DNA of 64,000 bases, taken from assembly GCF_900236475.1 (NCBI RefSeq), contig NZ_LT963352.1, positions 7,597,001-7,661,000 on the forward strand, in the 5' to 3' direction. Made by a program: the position numbers and the translations under genes. Under the pieces are notes generated by a model. It searched no databases. It saw only the letters and a program-made list of their open reading frames with translations, and was not told where the DNA came from. Below are positions 33,155-40,734 of this stretch, piece by piece (within the stretch, counting starts at the first letter, position 1; every line of letters begins with the position of its first letter). Source of the DNA: Streptomyces chartreusis NRRL 3882 (lineage in GTDB: Bacteria; Actinomycetota; Actinomycetes; Streptomycetales; Streptomycetaceae).

Positions 33155-33460
33155 TCAGCTCCCCAGCCCGAGGGCCGCCGTGTCCTCCAGTCGTTCGTGC
33201 GTGAAGCGCACCATGCGCTCCACGCTGGAGAACCAGAAACGGACGTCGTCGGCGACGAAGTCCACCTCGATCCCGAACTCGCTCTCCACGGCGGAGATGC
33301 ACTCCATGGCGGTGAGGCTGTCGTAGCGCTCGCCCAGCGCCTTCTGGAGGTCGGCGTCGGAGGGGACGTCGGTGAAGGCGTCGCCGATACGGGCGGCCAG
33401 GACGGACCGCGTGCGGTCGTGGATCTCTTCGGGGGAGGGGACGGTCGTGGGCGTGGTCAT
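33155..33460 (-). CDS. acyl carrier protein
   Basis: A 101-aa stand-alone carrier protein. YDSLTAMECISAVESEFGIEV contains the phosphopantetheine serine (S48 in the DSL motif) and the acidic recognition helix. FTDVPSDADLQKALGERYDS precedes it. It would tether a pathway acid as a thioester; no ketosynthase or condensation domain is encoded nearby. ATG 33460 has AAGGAG upstream. The stop lies two bases from the ligase start, implying tight coupling of carrier and loading enzyme. Confidence 0.88.
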   Translation of the reverse strand: MTTPTTVPSPEEIHDRTRSVLAARIGDAFTDVPSDADLQKALGERYDSLTAMECISAVESEFGIEVDFVADDVRFWFSSVERMVRFTHERLEDTAALGLGS

Positions 33461-33510
33461 GGTCGTACTCCTTGCCGGTGGTACAGGGTGCGGTGTCGGC
33501 GCCGGGGTGG

Positions 33511-33936
33511 TCAGACGGCGGCCGGTTCGGGCCGCACGGCGGTGCCGTCGGCCCGGCGCAGCCGTTCGCCGGCGCCGAGGTAGACGTCGGAGGGGGAGGT
33601 GGGGCGGAACTCCAGGTAGCAGAAGGGAGTCCGGGCGTCGGCGCCGAGCGCCTCGGTGATGCACCGGGCGAGCCCGTCCCGGAAGACGTCGTCGCGGTCG
33701 GGGCCCACACAGACCGTCACGGACGCGTGGCGCGGGCCGCTGCCGTCCGTCTCGTCCGGCAGGGCCTCGACCGGCATCCCGCCGGAGAAGACGGTGCCGT
33801 CCTCGGTGGGTTCGAAACGCACGACGACATGACCGGCCTGGACGCCCTGGGCGGTGAGCCAGCGGGTGAGGCGCAGCGCCACGGCGCGACGGCGGGGGAC
33901 GGGGAGTTCGGGGGTACGGATGGTGATCGTGGGCAC
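33511..33936 (-). CDS. tautomerase-superfamily protein with two 4-OT-like modules
   Basis: A 141-aa protein starting MPTITIRTPELPVPRRR. Pro2 would become the N-terminal catalytic proline after Met removal, as in 4-oxalocrotonate tautomerase. A first beta-alpha-beta unit (residues 2-60) is followed by a second (RHASVTVCVGPDR to FCYLEFRP), like the fused CHMI/MSAD-type members. It could tautomerise an enol/keto or dienol intermediate, for example from a cyclohexadiene acid. GTG 33936 has GGAGG five bases upstream. It lies 21 nt after the toroid gene. Confidence 0.75.
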   Translation of the reverse strand: MPTITIRTPELPVPRRRAVALRLTRWLTAQGVQAGHVVVRFEPTEDGTVFSGGMPVEALPDETDGSGPRHASVTVCVGPDRDDVFRDGLARCITEALGADARTPFCYLEFRPTSPSDVYLGAGERLRRADGTAVRPEPAAV

Positions 33937-33957
33937 GAAGGCCTCCGGTCGGGCGGT

Positions 33958-35742
33958 TCAGGACAGGGCGAGGGCCGGCAGCGCGCCGGGGCCCGCGGTC
34001 AGGCGCCGGGCGAGCAGGCTGCCGAGACAGTCGGCGAGCGGGCCGCCACTGCCGGGTGCCAGCGGGCTCCACGCGGTGCCGTCGGCGCCGCGCACCCGGT
34101 CGACGAACGCGGAGACGTGCCCGGTGTCGAGGGCGAGTCCGGCCCGGTCGGCCGCCAGCACCGCCTCGTAGGTGGACAGCAGGTCGGGGACCCGGTTGCC
34201 CTCGCCCGCGTAGCCGCCGCCGCGTACGCGATGGCGATCGAGCAGGGCACCGACGGCCTCGCGGGCCTCGGCGGGCGGGGCGAAGCCGGGGCCGAGGAGC
34301 AGCCGGACGCGCTGCGCCTGGAGCGCCGGGCGCAGACCCGGCTCGGCGCCCGGCACGTTGCCGTGCGCGAACGGCTCGCCCTCGGTGACGCGGCAGGAGT
34401 CGACGAAGGAGAGGACGCCGGCGAGGTCCGGACCGAGCTCGTCGAGACCGGCCTCGTCCGCTTCGGCGAGGAGGGCCGCCGTCTCCACCGCCGCGGCCGT
34501 GGACACCATGTCGGACCCGCGTCCCTCCCAGTAGCCGAACCCGCCGTCGGCGTTCTGGAGGTCGGTCAGCCAGTCGGCGATCCGGTGCCGGGCGGCCCGG
34601 TCCCCGGAGAACGCGCCGGCCGCGAGGGCCCACAGGGTGCAGCGCACCTCGCTGCCCCGGCCCGGCATGTACATCACGCCGCCCTCGTTGGGCAGTTGGC
34701 AGCCCTCGAGCCAGCGCACCCCGTCCGGGCGGGGTGCCGCGGGATCGGCCGAGAGCACGGCGGCTGCGGTGGACAGGGCGTCCGCCGCATCCTGGGGCTC
34801 CCGGTAGGTGTAACCGCCCCCGGCACAGGCCAGTTCGGCCATGCGGGCGGTGACGGCGTCGGCGACCGGGGCGAGCGGCGCGCCGAGCGCCTTGAGCGTG
34901 CCCACGGCGCAGAAGGAGGCCCACACGTCCTCGACGTCGTAGCCCTCCCAGCGGACGAAGGCGCCGGAGGGGCCGCGCAGGCCCATGACCCACGCGTGGC
35001 AGCCGTCGGGATCACGCGGTGCCCGGCCGAGCGCCGCGAGCGCGCCCACGGCCCGGTAGGTGGCCCACAGGCAGGGCACCTCGGCGGCGGGCGCGAAACG
35101 GAAGCCGCCCTCGTCACCCTGACGGGCGCGCAGCCATGCGGCGAGCGCCTCCACGTCCCACGGCGGTGCTCCCGAGGCGCCGTTGTCCGTGGCGGCCCGC
35201 CAGGCCATCACCCCGTAGTAGCAGGCCCGTACGTCGGCCTTGCCGCGCCGCGTGTCCTCGGGGGACCAGCTCAGTCCGCCCTCGGCGCACTGGAGCCGGC
35301 CCAGCCAGTCCAGCAGGCGGGCGCGGTCGGGCACCGGGCCGCCGCACAGCTCGACGGCCGTGCGGGCGGAGAAGTGGGTGGCCCACGCGTCCGGGGCCTG
35401 TCCCGGGAGCATCGCGTACGCCTCGCCGGACCAGGTGCGCTCCAGCCAGCGGGCCGTGGCCTCGGTGCCGGGCACCGGGCGGCCCATGTCGCGCAGCGCC
35501 TGGGTGCAGTAGAAGGTGGCCCAGGCGTCGGAGAGCATGCCCCGGCTCCAGGCGTAACCGCCGTCGGCGTTGCGCCGGCCGGCCAGATAGGCGGCCGTGC
35601 CGTCCGGGTCGGCGAGGGTGCCGGTGCGGTCCAGCCAGGCCAGGGTCCGCACGGCGGCGTAGGTGCACCACAGGTCGGGTTCCCCGCCGGACACGCCCTC
35701 TCCCTGCGGGGCGCGCGGGGCGGTCGTCATGGTGGCGGTCAT
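33958..35742 (-). CDS. alpha-alpha toroid protein, prenyltransferase/squalene-cyclase repeats
   Basis: A 594-aa protein built of at least eight helical repeats, each with a W-A-T/S-x-x-A-V helix and a glycine turn (NADGGYAW, AEGGLSW, DEGGFRF, AGGGYTY, NEGGVMY, NADGGFGYW). This pattern belongs to the protein-prenyltransferase-beta/terpene-cyclase toroid clan. The class II cyclase acid motif DxDD is not present; the nearest match is DVED in EGYDVEDVWASF. A full FTase zinc set is not evident either. It is probably soluble. ATG 35742 overlaps the PaaK-like stop (ATGA) and has GGAGG upstream. Its role, as a cyclase or a binding scaffold, is unknown. Confidence 0.78.
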   Translation of the reverse strand: MTATMTTAPRAPQGEGVSGGEPDLWCTYAAVRTLAWLDRTGTLADPDGTAAYLAGRRNADGGYAWSRGMLSDAWATFYCTQALRDMGRPVPGTEATARWLERTWSGEAYAMLPGQAPDAWATHFSARTAVELCGGPVPDRARLLDWLGRLQCAEGGLSWSPEDTRRGKADVRACYYGVMAWRAATDNGASGAPPWDVEALAAWLRARQGDEGGFRFAPAAEVPCLWATYRAVGALAALGRAPRDPDGCHAWVMGLRGPSGAFVRWEGYDVEDVWASFCAVGTLKALGAPLAPVADAVTARMAELACAGGGYTYREPQDAADALSTAAAVLSADPAAPRPDGVRWLEGCQLPNEGGVMYMPGRGSEVRCTLWALAAGAFSGDRAARHRIADWLTDLQNADGGFGYWEGRGSDMVSTAAAVETAALLAEADEAGLDELGPDLAGVLSFVDSCRVTEGEPFAHGNVPGAEPGLRPALQAQRVRLLLGPGFAPPAEAREAVGALLDRHRVRGGGYAGEGNRVPDLLSTYEAVLAADRAGLALDTGHVSAFVDRVRGADGTAWSPLAPGSGGPLADCLGSLLARRLTAGPGALPALALS

Positions 35743-37094
35743 CGTGCGGCCTCCACTTCCCGGATGTTGGAGCGCTTCCAGCTCTTCTGCGAGGCGCCGC
35801 TCTTGGTGTTCGCGGGCAGCGAGTTGACGAACACCACCCCGTCCCAGCGCAGTCCGAGCAGCTCCTCGGACCTGGCCTGGACGCGCCGGCACTCCTCGGG
35901 CTCGCGGTCGCGCCCGGTGCCGACTCCGCGCTCCAGCAACAGCCGGGCGTAGGTGCCCTCGCTGTCCACCTCCAGCAGGTAGCCGGTGGCGTCGGTGACG
36001 CCGTAGACGACCTCTTCCACGGCGCGTACCGACAGGGGGGTGCCGCGCACCCGGAGGCCGTCGCTGGCGCGTCCGTGGACGGTGATCCGCGGCGCCGCGC
36101 TGCCGCACGGGCAGTCCGTCGCGACGGACACCTCGTCGCCGGTGTCGAGCCGCAGCAGGGGCCTGGCGTGTGCGTTGAGGGGGGTGACGACGAGCCGTCC
36201 CTGGTCGTGGCCGCCCCGGTCGTGCAGCGGGACGACGCCTTCGGGGGTGGCGAGCTCGAAGTAGGTGGCGGCCGGCAGCAGGTGCTGACGGCCGTGCGCA
36301 CAGGCGGCGGCCAGCGTGCCGGTCTCGGTGCTGCCGTAACTGGCGTCGTGCGCGTCGGCGTTCCACCACGTGCCCAGCCGGGTGCGGAAGGGCGGGGTGT
36401 TGACCTCGCCGAGCAGCATCAGCCGGTCTACCGAGGAGCTGAGCTCGTCCAGCTGGCCTCGCTGCGCCAGCAGCCGGGTGAACTGCAGGGCCACGCCGGG
36501 GGCGACGAAGACGGTGGTGGGGCGGAAGGTCCGCCACATCGACTCCAGCCGGTCCCAGCCGGTGATGCCGGTGGCGAACGGGTAGGCCCGGATGTGCGCG
36601 AGGTCCAGGTACTCGCAGACCCCGGAGATCAGATCCGCCACCGGAACGACGTCGGACGGCAGGAGGATCACCACGCGCTCGTCGGCTCCGAGCAGCGGAC
36701 GCCAGGCCTCGGCGACCGAAACGGTGTTCCAGATGGTGTCCTCGGCCAGCCGCGGGGTAGGGGTGGGCTGTCCCGTCGTGCCGGTGGTCTCGTAGTACTT
36801 CGAGGCCTCGGTGGGCGATACCGCCGCATAGCGCAGGGGCTGCGCCTTGAGCGACTCACGCGGGGTCACGGGCAGGTCCCGGAAACGCTCCAGGGAGAAC
36901 TCCCCGATATCGTCCTGGCCCTCACCGGGGCCGTATGCCCTTGTTCCGCGCGCGCGTCGCCAGGCTGCGGAGAGCTTTCTGGTGTAGAAGTCCTCGGCCG
37001 GGATGCGGCCCTGATTCTCCCGTATCTCGGCCTGTGCCTCACGGAGTAATGCCTGGCGTTTGTCGGTGTGCAGGATCACACGAACCTCGCTCAT
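35739..37094 (-). CDS. PaaK-like (phenylacetate-CoA ligase family) adenylating enzyme, first gene of the operon
   Basis: A 451-aa ANL enzyme of the PaaK group. YYETTGTTGQPTPTPR (P-loop, 102-108), ASYGSTETGT (251-260), RLDTGDEV and CPCGSAAPRITVHGRASDGLRVRG match aryl-CoA ligases. It would activate an aryl or cyclohexenyl carboxylic acid as the adenylate and transfer it to CoA or the ACP. Most members have about 430-450 residues, so it is full length. ATG 37094 follows a leader with a 10-bp stem-loop and a promoter-like sequence; the ribosome site is weak. The stop overlaps the toroid gene start. Confidence 0.85.
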   Translation of the reverse strand: MSEVRVILHTDKRQALLREAQAEIRENQGRIPAEDFYTRKLSAAWRRARGTRAYGPGEGQDDIGEFSLERFRDLPVTPRESLKAQPLRYAAVSPTEASKYYETTGTTGQPTPTPRLAEDTIWNTVSVAEAWRPLLGADERVVILLPSDVVPVADLISGVCEYLDLAHIRAYPFATGITGWDRLESMWRTFRPTTVFVAPGVALQFTRLLAQRGQLDELSSSVDRLMLLGEVNTPPFRTRLGTWWNADAHDASYGSTETGTLAAACAHGRQHLLPAATYFELATPEGVVPLHDRGGHDQGRLVVTPLNAHARPLLRLDTGDEVSVATDCPCGSAAPRITVHGRASDGLRVRGTPLSVRAVEEVVYGVTDATGYLLEVDSEGTYARLLLERGVGTGRDREPEECRRVQARSEELLGLRWDGVVFVNSLPANTKSGASQKSWKRSNIREVEAAR

Positions 37095-37110
37095 TAATCG
37101 CTTATCGCTT

Positions 37111-37144
37111 GCGCACAGCCGGGACGGGACGGCGGGCTGTGCGC
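37111..37144 (-). promoter_or_regulatory. 10-bp stem-loop in the operon leader
   Basis: GCGCACAGCC (37111-37120) and GGCTGTGCGC (37135-37144) are perfect arms with a 14-nt loop. In the transcript the stem ends 16 nt before the PaaK-like ATG, close enough to affect ribosome access or to act as an operator in DNA. Confidence 0.5.
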
Positions 37145-37241
37145 GCCCGTGACGTAGGTCTCGACGGGCGGCCCTGGGAAGGGTCGGGAAGCCACAGCTC
37201 AGGGCTTGGTGGCGGGGCCAAGGAGCCCGACCCACAGCGAA

Positions 37242-37269
37242 CGTATAGCACTAAAGGTAGGCGGTGCAA
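37242..37269 (-). promoter_or_regulatory. candidate promoter of the biosynthetic operon
   Basis: On the minus strand TTGCAC (37269-37264) and TATACG (37247-37242) are separated by 16 bp. Transcription would start near 37235, giving a leader of about 140 nt that includes the stem-loop. The match to consensus is moderate. Confidence 0.4.
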
Positions 37270-37304
37270 CCGCCCCTGGGGGGCTCAACTAGCCATCTGA
37301 GACC

Positions 37305-37370
37305 GAAAATCGACGACTGCGGTGTGACGTAATGCGCCTACTACTCGGTACGTTGCCCGAGTTGATTTTC
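37305..37370. promoter_or_regulatory. separated inverted repeat in the asnB / operon intergenic region
   Basis: GAAAATCGAC (37305-37314) and GTTGATTTTC (37361-37370) are inverted repeats with one mismatch, 46 bp apart. They lie in the AT-richer centre of the 437-nt gap between the divergent asnB and PaaK-like genes. This could be a looped operator. The rest of the gap (37371-37531) holds the asnB leader and no gene I can support. Confidence 0.35.
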
Positions 37371-37531
37371 CGGCCTAGTCTCGATGAGCGCCGAAGTGAA
37401 ACCGGCAGCGTTTTTGAAGTCGCGGTTAATCGAGCCCGAACAGCGGGTTTCGCGCCCTGTTGGAGCGCATACCGCACGCCGTTTTACCCGGCAGTCCGCA
37501 ACCCTCATCCGAATCCGGTTGGAGCTTTCTC

Positions 37532-39385
37532 ATGTGCGGAATCGCAGGCTGGGCCGACGTCGGCCAGGACCTCACTCGGGAGGTGGACGGCGTCGAACCG
37601 ATGGTGCGGACCATGGCCTGCCGCGGCCCGGACGCCGCCGGAATGCACGCCGGTACGCACGCGGTCCTCGGACACCGCCGGCTGGCGATCATCGACCTCG
37701 AAGGCGGCAGGCAGCCGATGGCGGCCCCCGCGGAGCCGGGCCGGCCCGCCGGGGAAGGGCCCGCCGTCGTGCTCAGCTACAGCGGCGAGGTGTACAACTT
37801 CCCCGAACTCCGGGAAGAACTCCGTGGGTTCGGTCACGCCTTCCGCACCCGCTCGGACACCGAGGTCGTCCTGCGCGCCTACCTCCAGTGGGGCCAGGAC
37901 TTCGTCAGGCGCCTCAACGGCATGTTCGCCTTCGCCGTGTGGGACGAGCGGGCCCAGCGCCTCCTCCTGGTGCGCGACCGCCTCGGCATCAAGCCCCTCT
38001 ACGTCGCGCGGCTCGGGGGCGGTGTCCTGTTCGGCTCCGAACCCAAGGCGATCCTCGCCCACCCGCGCTTCCGGGCCCGGCTCGACAGCCAGGGGCTCGC
38101 CGACCTCCTCGGCCTGATGAAGTCGCCGGGCGTCACCCCCTACCGGGACGTCGAGGAGGTGCCGCCGGGCTGCGTCGCGGCCTACGACCGCGACGGGCTG
38201 CGGATCGAGCGGTACTGGAGCCTTGGGCGGCGGCCGCACGAGGACGACGCCGGCACGACGGCGGACACCGTGCGGGCCCTGCTGGAGGACACGGTGTCCC
38301 GCCAGATGGTCACCGACGTACCGCTGTGCACGCTGCTCTCCGGCGGACTGGACTCCACCGTGCTCACCGCGCTGGCCGCCCGGGTGCAGGCCCGCGCCGG
38401 CGAACCCCCCGTGCGTTCCTTCGCGGTGGACTTCACCGGCAGCGAAGCCGACTTCAGGGCCAGCGAGTTCCGCCCGGAACGCGACTCCCCCTACGCCCTC
38501 GAAGCCGCCCGGCACATCGGCACCGACCACCGGCTCATCGAGCTCTCCGCCGACGAGCTCACCCGGGACGCCAACCGCGACGCCGTCCTGCGCGCCCACG
38601 ACCTGCCGTACACCTTCGGCGATGTGGACACCTCGCTGCACCTGCTGTTCCGCGGGATACGCGAGCACTCCACGGTCGCCCTGTCCGGGGAGTCGGCCGA
38701 CGAGGTGTTCGGCGGCTACGCGTGGTTCCACGACCCGGCCGTCGTCGAGGCGGCGACGTTCCCCTGGCTCAGCCGCATGCAGCTCATCACCCCCGAGCTG
38801 CTCTCCCCGGCCTTCCGGACGGCCACCCGCTTCGAGCAGTACCGCGCGGACCGCTACCAGGAGGCCCTGAGCGAGGTCGAGCACCTGCCCGGCGACTCCC
38901 CGTCGGAACGCCGCATGCGCGAGATCAGCCACCTGCACCTCACCCGCTGGCTGCCCGCCCTGCTCGACCGCAAGGACCGGCTCAGCATGGCCGCCGGTCT
39001 CGAGGTCCGCGTGCCCTTCTGCGACCACCGGCTCGTCGAGTACGTGCACAACACGCCCTGGGACCTCAAGACACCCGACGGGGACCCCAAGGGCCTCCTC
39101 AAGCGGGCCACCCGCGACATCGTGCCCAGGTCCGTGCTGGAGCGGCGGAAGAGCCCCTACCCGACCACCGCCGACCAGCTCTACGAGAAGGACCTGCGGG
39201 CCCGCACCCAGGCGCTGCTCGCCGACGGCTCCTCTCCCGCCTTCGACGTCGTCGACGCCACCGGGCTCGCCCGCATGCTCGACCTCCCGCAGGGGCACTA
39301 CCACACCCAGCTGCACCGCAACGGCCTGGAGACCGCGCTGTACCTGGACCGGTGGATGAGGGAGTACGACATCGCGCCGGAGTGA
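37532..39385 (+). CDS. asnB: asparagine synthetase B-type (glutamine-hydrolysing) amidotransferase
   Basis: A 617-aa enzyme that makes asparagine, or amidates another carboxylate, using glutamine and ATP. MCGIAGW puts the glutaminase nucleophile at Cys2, RGPDAAG and the SYSGEVYNF glutamine loop follow, LLSGGLDST (about 268-275) is the ATP-binding PP-loop, and SGESADEVFGGY is the second conserved block. ATG 37532 is fixed by MCGIAGW and has GGAG upstream. It faces the biosynthetic operon, so a tailoring role in amide formation is possible, but a housekeeping role is equally likely. Confidence 0.88.
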   Translation: MCGIAGWADVGQDLTREVDGVEPMVRTMACRGPDAAGMHAGTHAVLGHRRLAIIDLEGGRQPMAAPAEPGRPAGEGPAVVLSYSGEVYNFPELREELRGFGHAFRTRSDTEVVLRAYLQWGQDFVRRLNGMFAFAVWDERAQRLLLVRDRLGIKPLYVARLGGGVLFGSEPKAILAHPRFRARLDSQGLADLLGLMKSPGVTPYRDVEEVPPGCVAAYDRDGLRIERYWSLGRRPHEDDAGTTADTVRALLEDTVSRQMVTDVPLCTLLSGGLDSTVLTALAARVQARAGEPPVRSFAVDFTGSEADFRASEFRPERDSPYALEAARHIGTDHRLIELSADELTRDANRDAVLRAHDLPYTFGDVDTSLHLLFRGIREHSTVALSGESADEVFGGYAWFHDPAVVEAATFPWLSRMQLITPELLSPAFRTATRFEQYRADRYQEALSEVEHLPGDSPSERRMREISHLHLTRWLPALLDRKDRLSMAAGLEVRVPFCDHRLVEYVHNTPWDLKTPDGDPKGLLKRATRDIVPRSVLERRKSPYPTTADQLYEKDLRARTQALLADGSSPAFDVVDATGLARMLDLPQGHYHTQLHRNGLETALYLDRWMREYDIAPE

Positions 39386-39424
39386 CCTGTTCCACGGCAT
39401 ACATGCGGACATTTCCTCTGAATT

Positions 39425-39443
39425 GCCGCCCGTTGGGCGTGGC
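39425..39443 (+). terminator. weak hairpin after asnB
   Basis: GCCGCCC and GGGCGTGGC flank a GTT loop 40 nt after the asnB stop. The stem is short and imperfect. The rest of 39386-39570 shows no gene. Confidence 0.3.
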
Positions 39444-39570
39444 ATCCCGACGTTCGTGAGGGACCGGGTGCCCGCACGGGTTAGCGTGGTGGGTGCTGAC
39501 AGCGAGCCGAGCCGGCTCGTGCGGGTCGTGGAGCGGTAGCAGGGGGAGACATGCAGGTCGGAGCGGCGTC

Positions 39571-40734
39571 GTGAGACTGCTGCACACGTCCGACTGGCAC
39601 CTCGGCCGGTCGTTCCACCGCGTGAACATGCTCACCGCCCAGGCCGAGTTCATCGGCCACCTCGTCACGACGGTGCGCGAGCGGGCCGTGGACGCGGTGG
39701 TCGTGTCGGGAGACGTGTACGACCGGGCCGTGCCGCCGCTCGCCGCTGTCGAGCTGTTCGACGACGCCCTGCACCGCCTCGCCGACCTCGGCGTGCCGAC
39801 CGTGATGATCTCCGGGAACCACGACTCGGCCCGCCGACTGGGCGTCGGCGCGGGCCTCATCGGGCGGGCCGGCATCCACCTGCGGACCGAACCGTCGGCG
39901 GCCGGCACCCCGGTGGTGCTGGCCGACGCCCACGGGGACGTCGCCTTCTACGGACTGCCCTACCTCGAACCCGCTCTGGTGAAGGACGAGTTCGGCGTGG
40001 AGAAGGCAGGGCACGAGGCCGTGCTCGCCGCCGCCATGGACCGGGTCCGCGCCGACCTCGCCACGCGTGCGCCCGGCACGCGCTCCGTCGTCCTCGCGCA
40101 CGCCTTCGTCACCGGCGGCGAACCCAGCGACAGCGAACGGGACATCACCGTCGGCGGCGTCGCCGCGGTGCCCGCCGGCGTCTTCGACGGCGTCGACTAC
40201 GTGGCGCTCGGGCATCTGCACGGCTGCCAGACCCTCACCGACCGCGTCCGCTACTCCGGCTCCCCGCTGCCCTATTCCTTCTCCGAGGCCGGGCACCGCA
40301 AGAGCATGTGGCTCGTCGACCTGGCCGCCGACGGCTCCGTCGACGCCGAGCGCCTCGACTGCCCGGTGCCGCGCGCCCTGGCCCGGATCCGGGGCACCCT
40401 GGAGGACCTGCTCGCCGACCCGGCGCTGGCGCGGCACGAGGAGGCGTGGGTCGAGGCGACGCTCACCGACCCGGTCCGCCCGGCCGACCCGATGGCCCGG
40501 CTCACCGAGCGCTTCCCGCACACCCTCAGCCTCGTCTTCGACCCCGACCGGGCCGCGGACGACCCCGCGGTGTCGTACGCCCGGCGCCTCGCCGGCCGCA
40601 GCGACCAGCAGATCGCGGAGGACTTCGTCGCCCACGTGCGCGGCGCCGGACCCGACGCGCACGAACAGGGCGTCCTGCGGGAGGCGTTCGACGCGGTGCG
40701 GGCCGACGAGACCGTACGGGAGGTGGCCCGGTGA
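39571..40734 (+). CDS. sbcD: exonuclease SbcD (Mre11-like nuclease subunit)
   Basis: A 387-aa metallophosphoesterase that with SbcC cleaves hairpins and processes DNA ends. The five motifs are in order: SDWHLGR, SGDVYDRA, SGNHDSA, LAHAFV and ALGHLHG. A C-terminal capping domain follows. GTG 39571 has GGAG seven bases upstream. The stop overlaps the sbcC start (GTGA), giving one operon. Confidence 0.95.
   Translation: MRLLHTSDWHLGRSFHRVNMLTAQAEFIGHLVTTVRERAVDAVVVSGDVYDRAVPPLAAVELFDDALHRLADLGVPTVMISGNHDSARRLGVGAGLIGRAGIHLRTEPSAAGTPVVLADAHGDVAFYGLPYLEPALVKDEFGVEKAGHEAVLAAAMDRVRADLATRAPGTRSVVLAHAFVTGGEPSDSERDITVGGVAAVPAGVFDGVDYVALGHLHGCQTLTDRVRYSGSPLPYSFSEAGHRKSMWLVDLAADGSVDAERLDCPVPRALARIRGTLEDLLADPALARHEEAWVEATLTDPVRPADPMARLTERFPHTLSLVFDPDRAADDPAVSYARRLAGRSDQQIAEDFVAHVRGAGPDAHEQGVLREAFDAVRADETVREVAR

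Noticed and set aside
33461..34993. Long minus-strand frame upstream of the ACP
   Set aside because: It is a shadow frame across the toroid and tautomerase genes; the ACP start with AAGGAG at 33460 is clear.
37532..39385. asnB as a firm member of the biosynthetic operon
   Set aside because: It is divergent with a 437-nt gap and has all housekeeping features, so membership is only possible.
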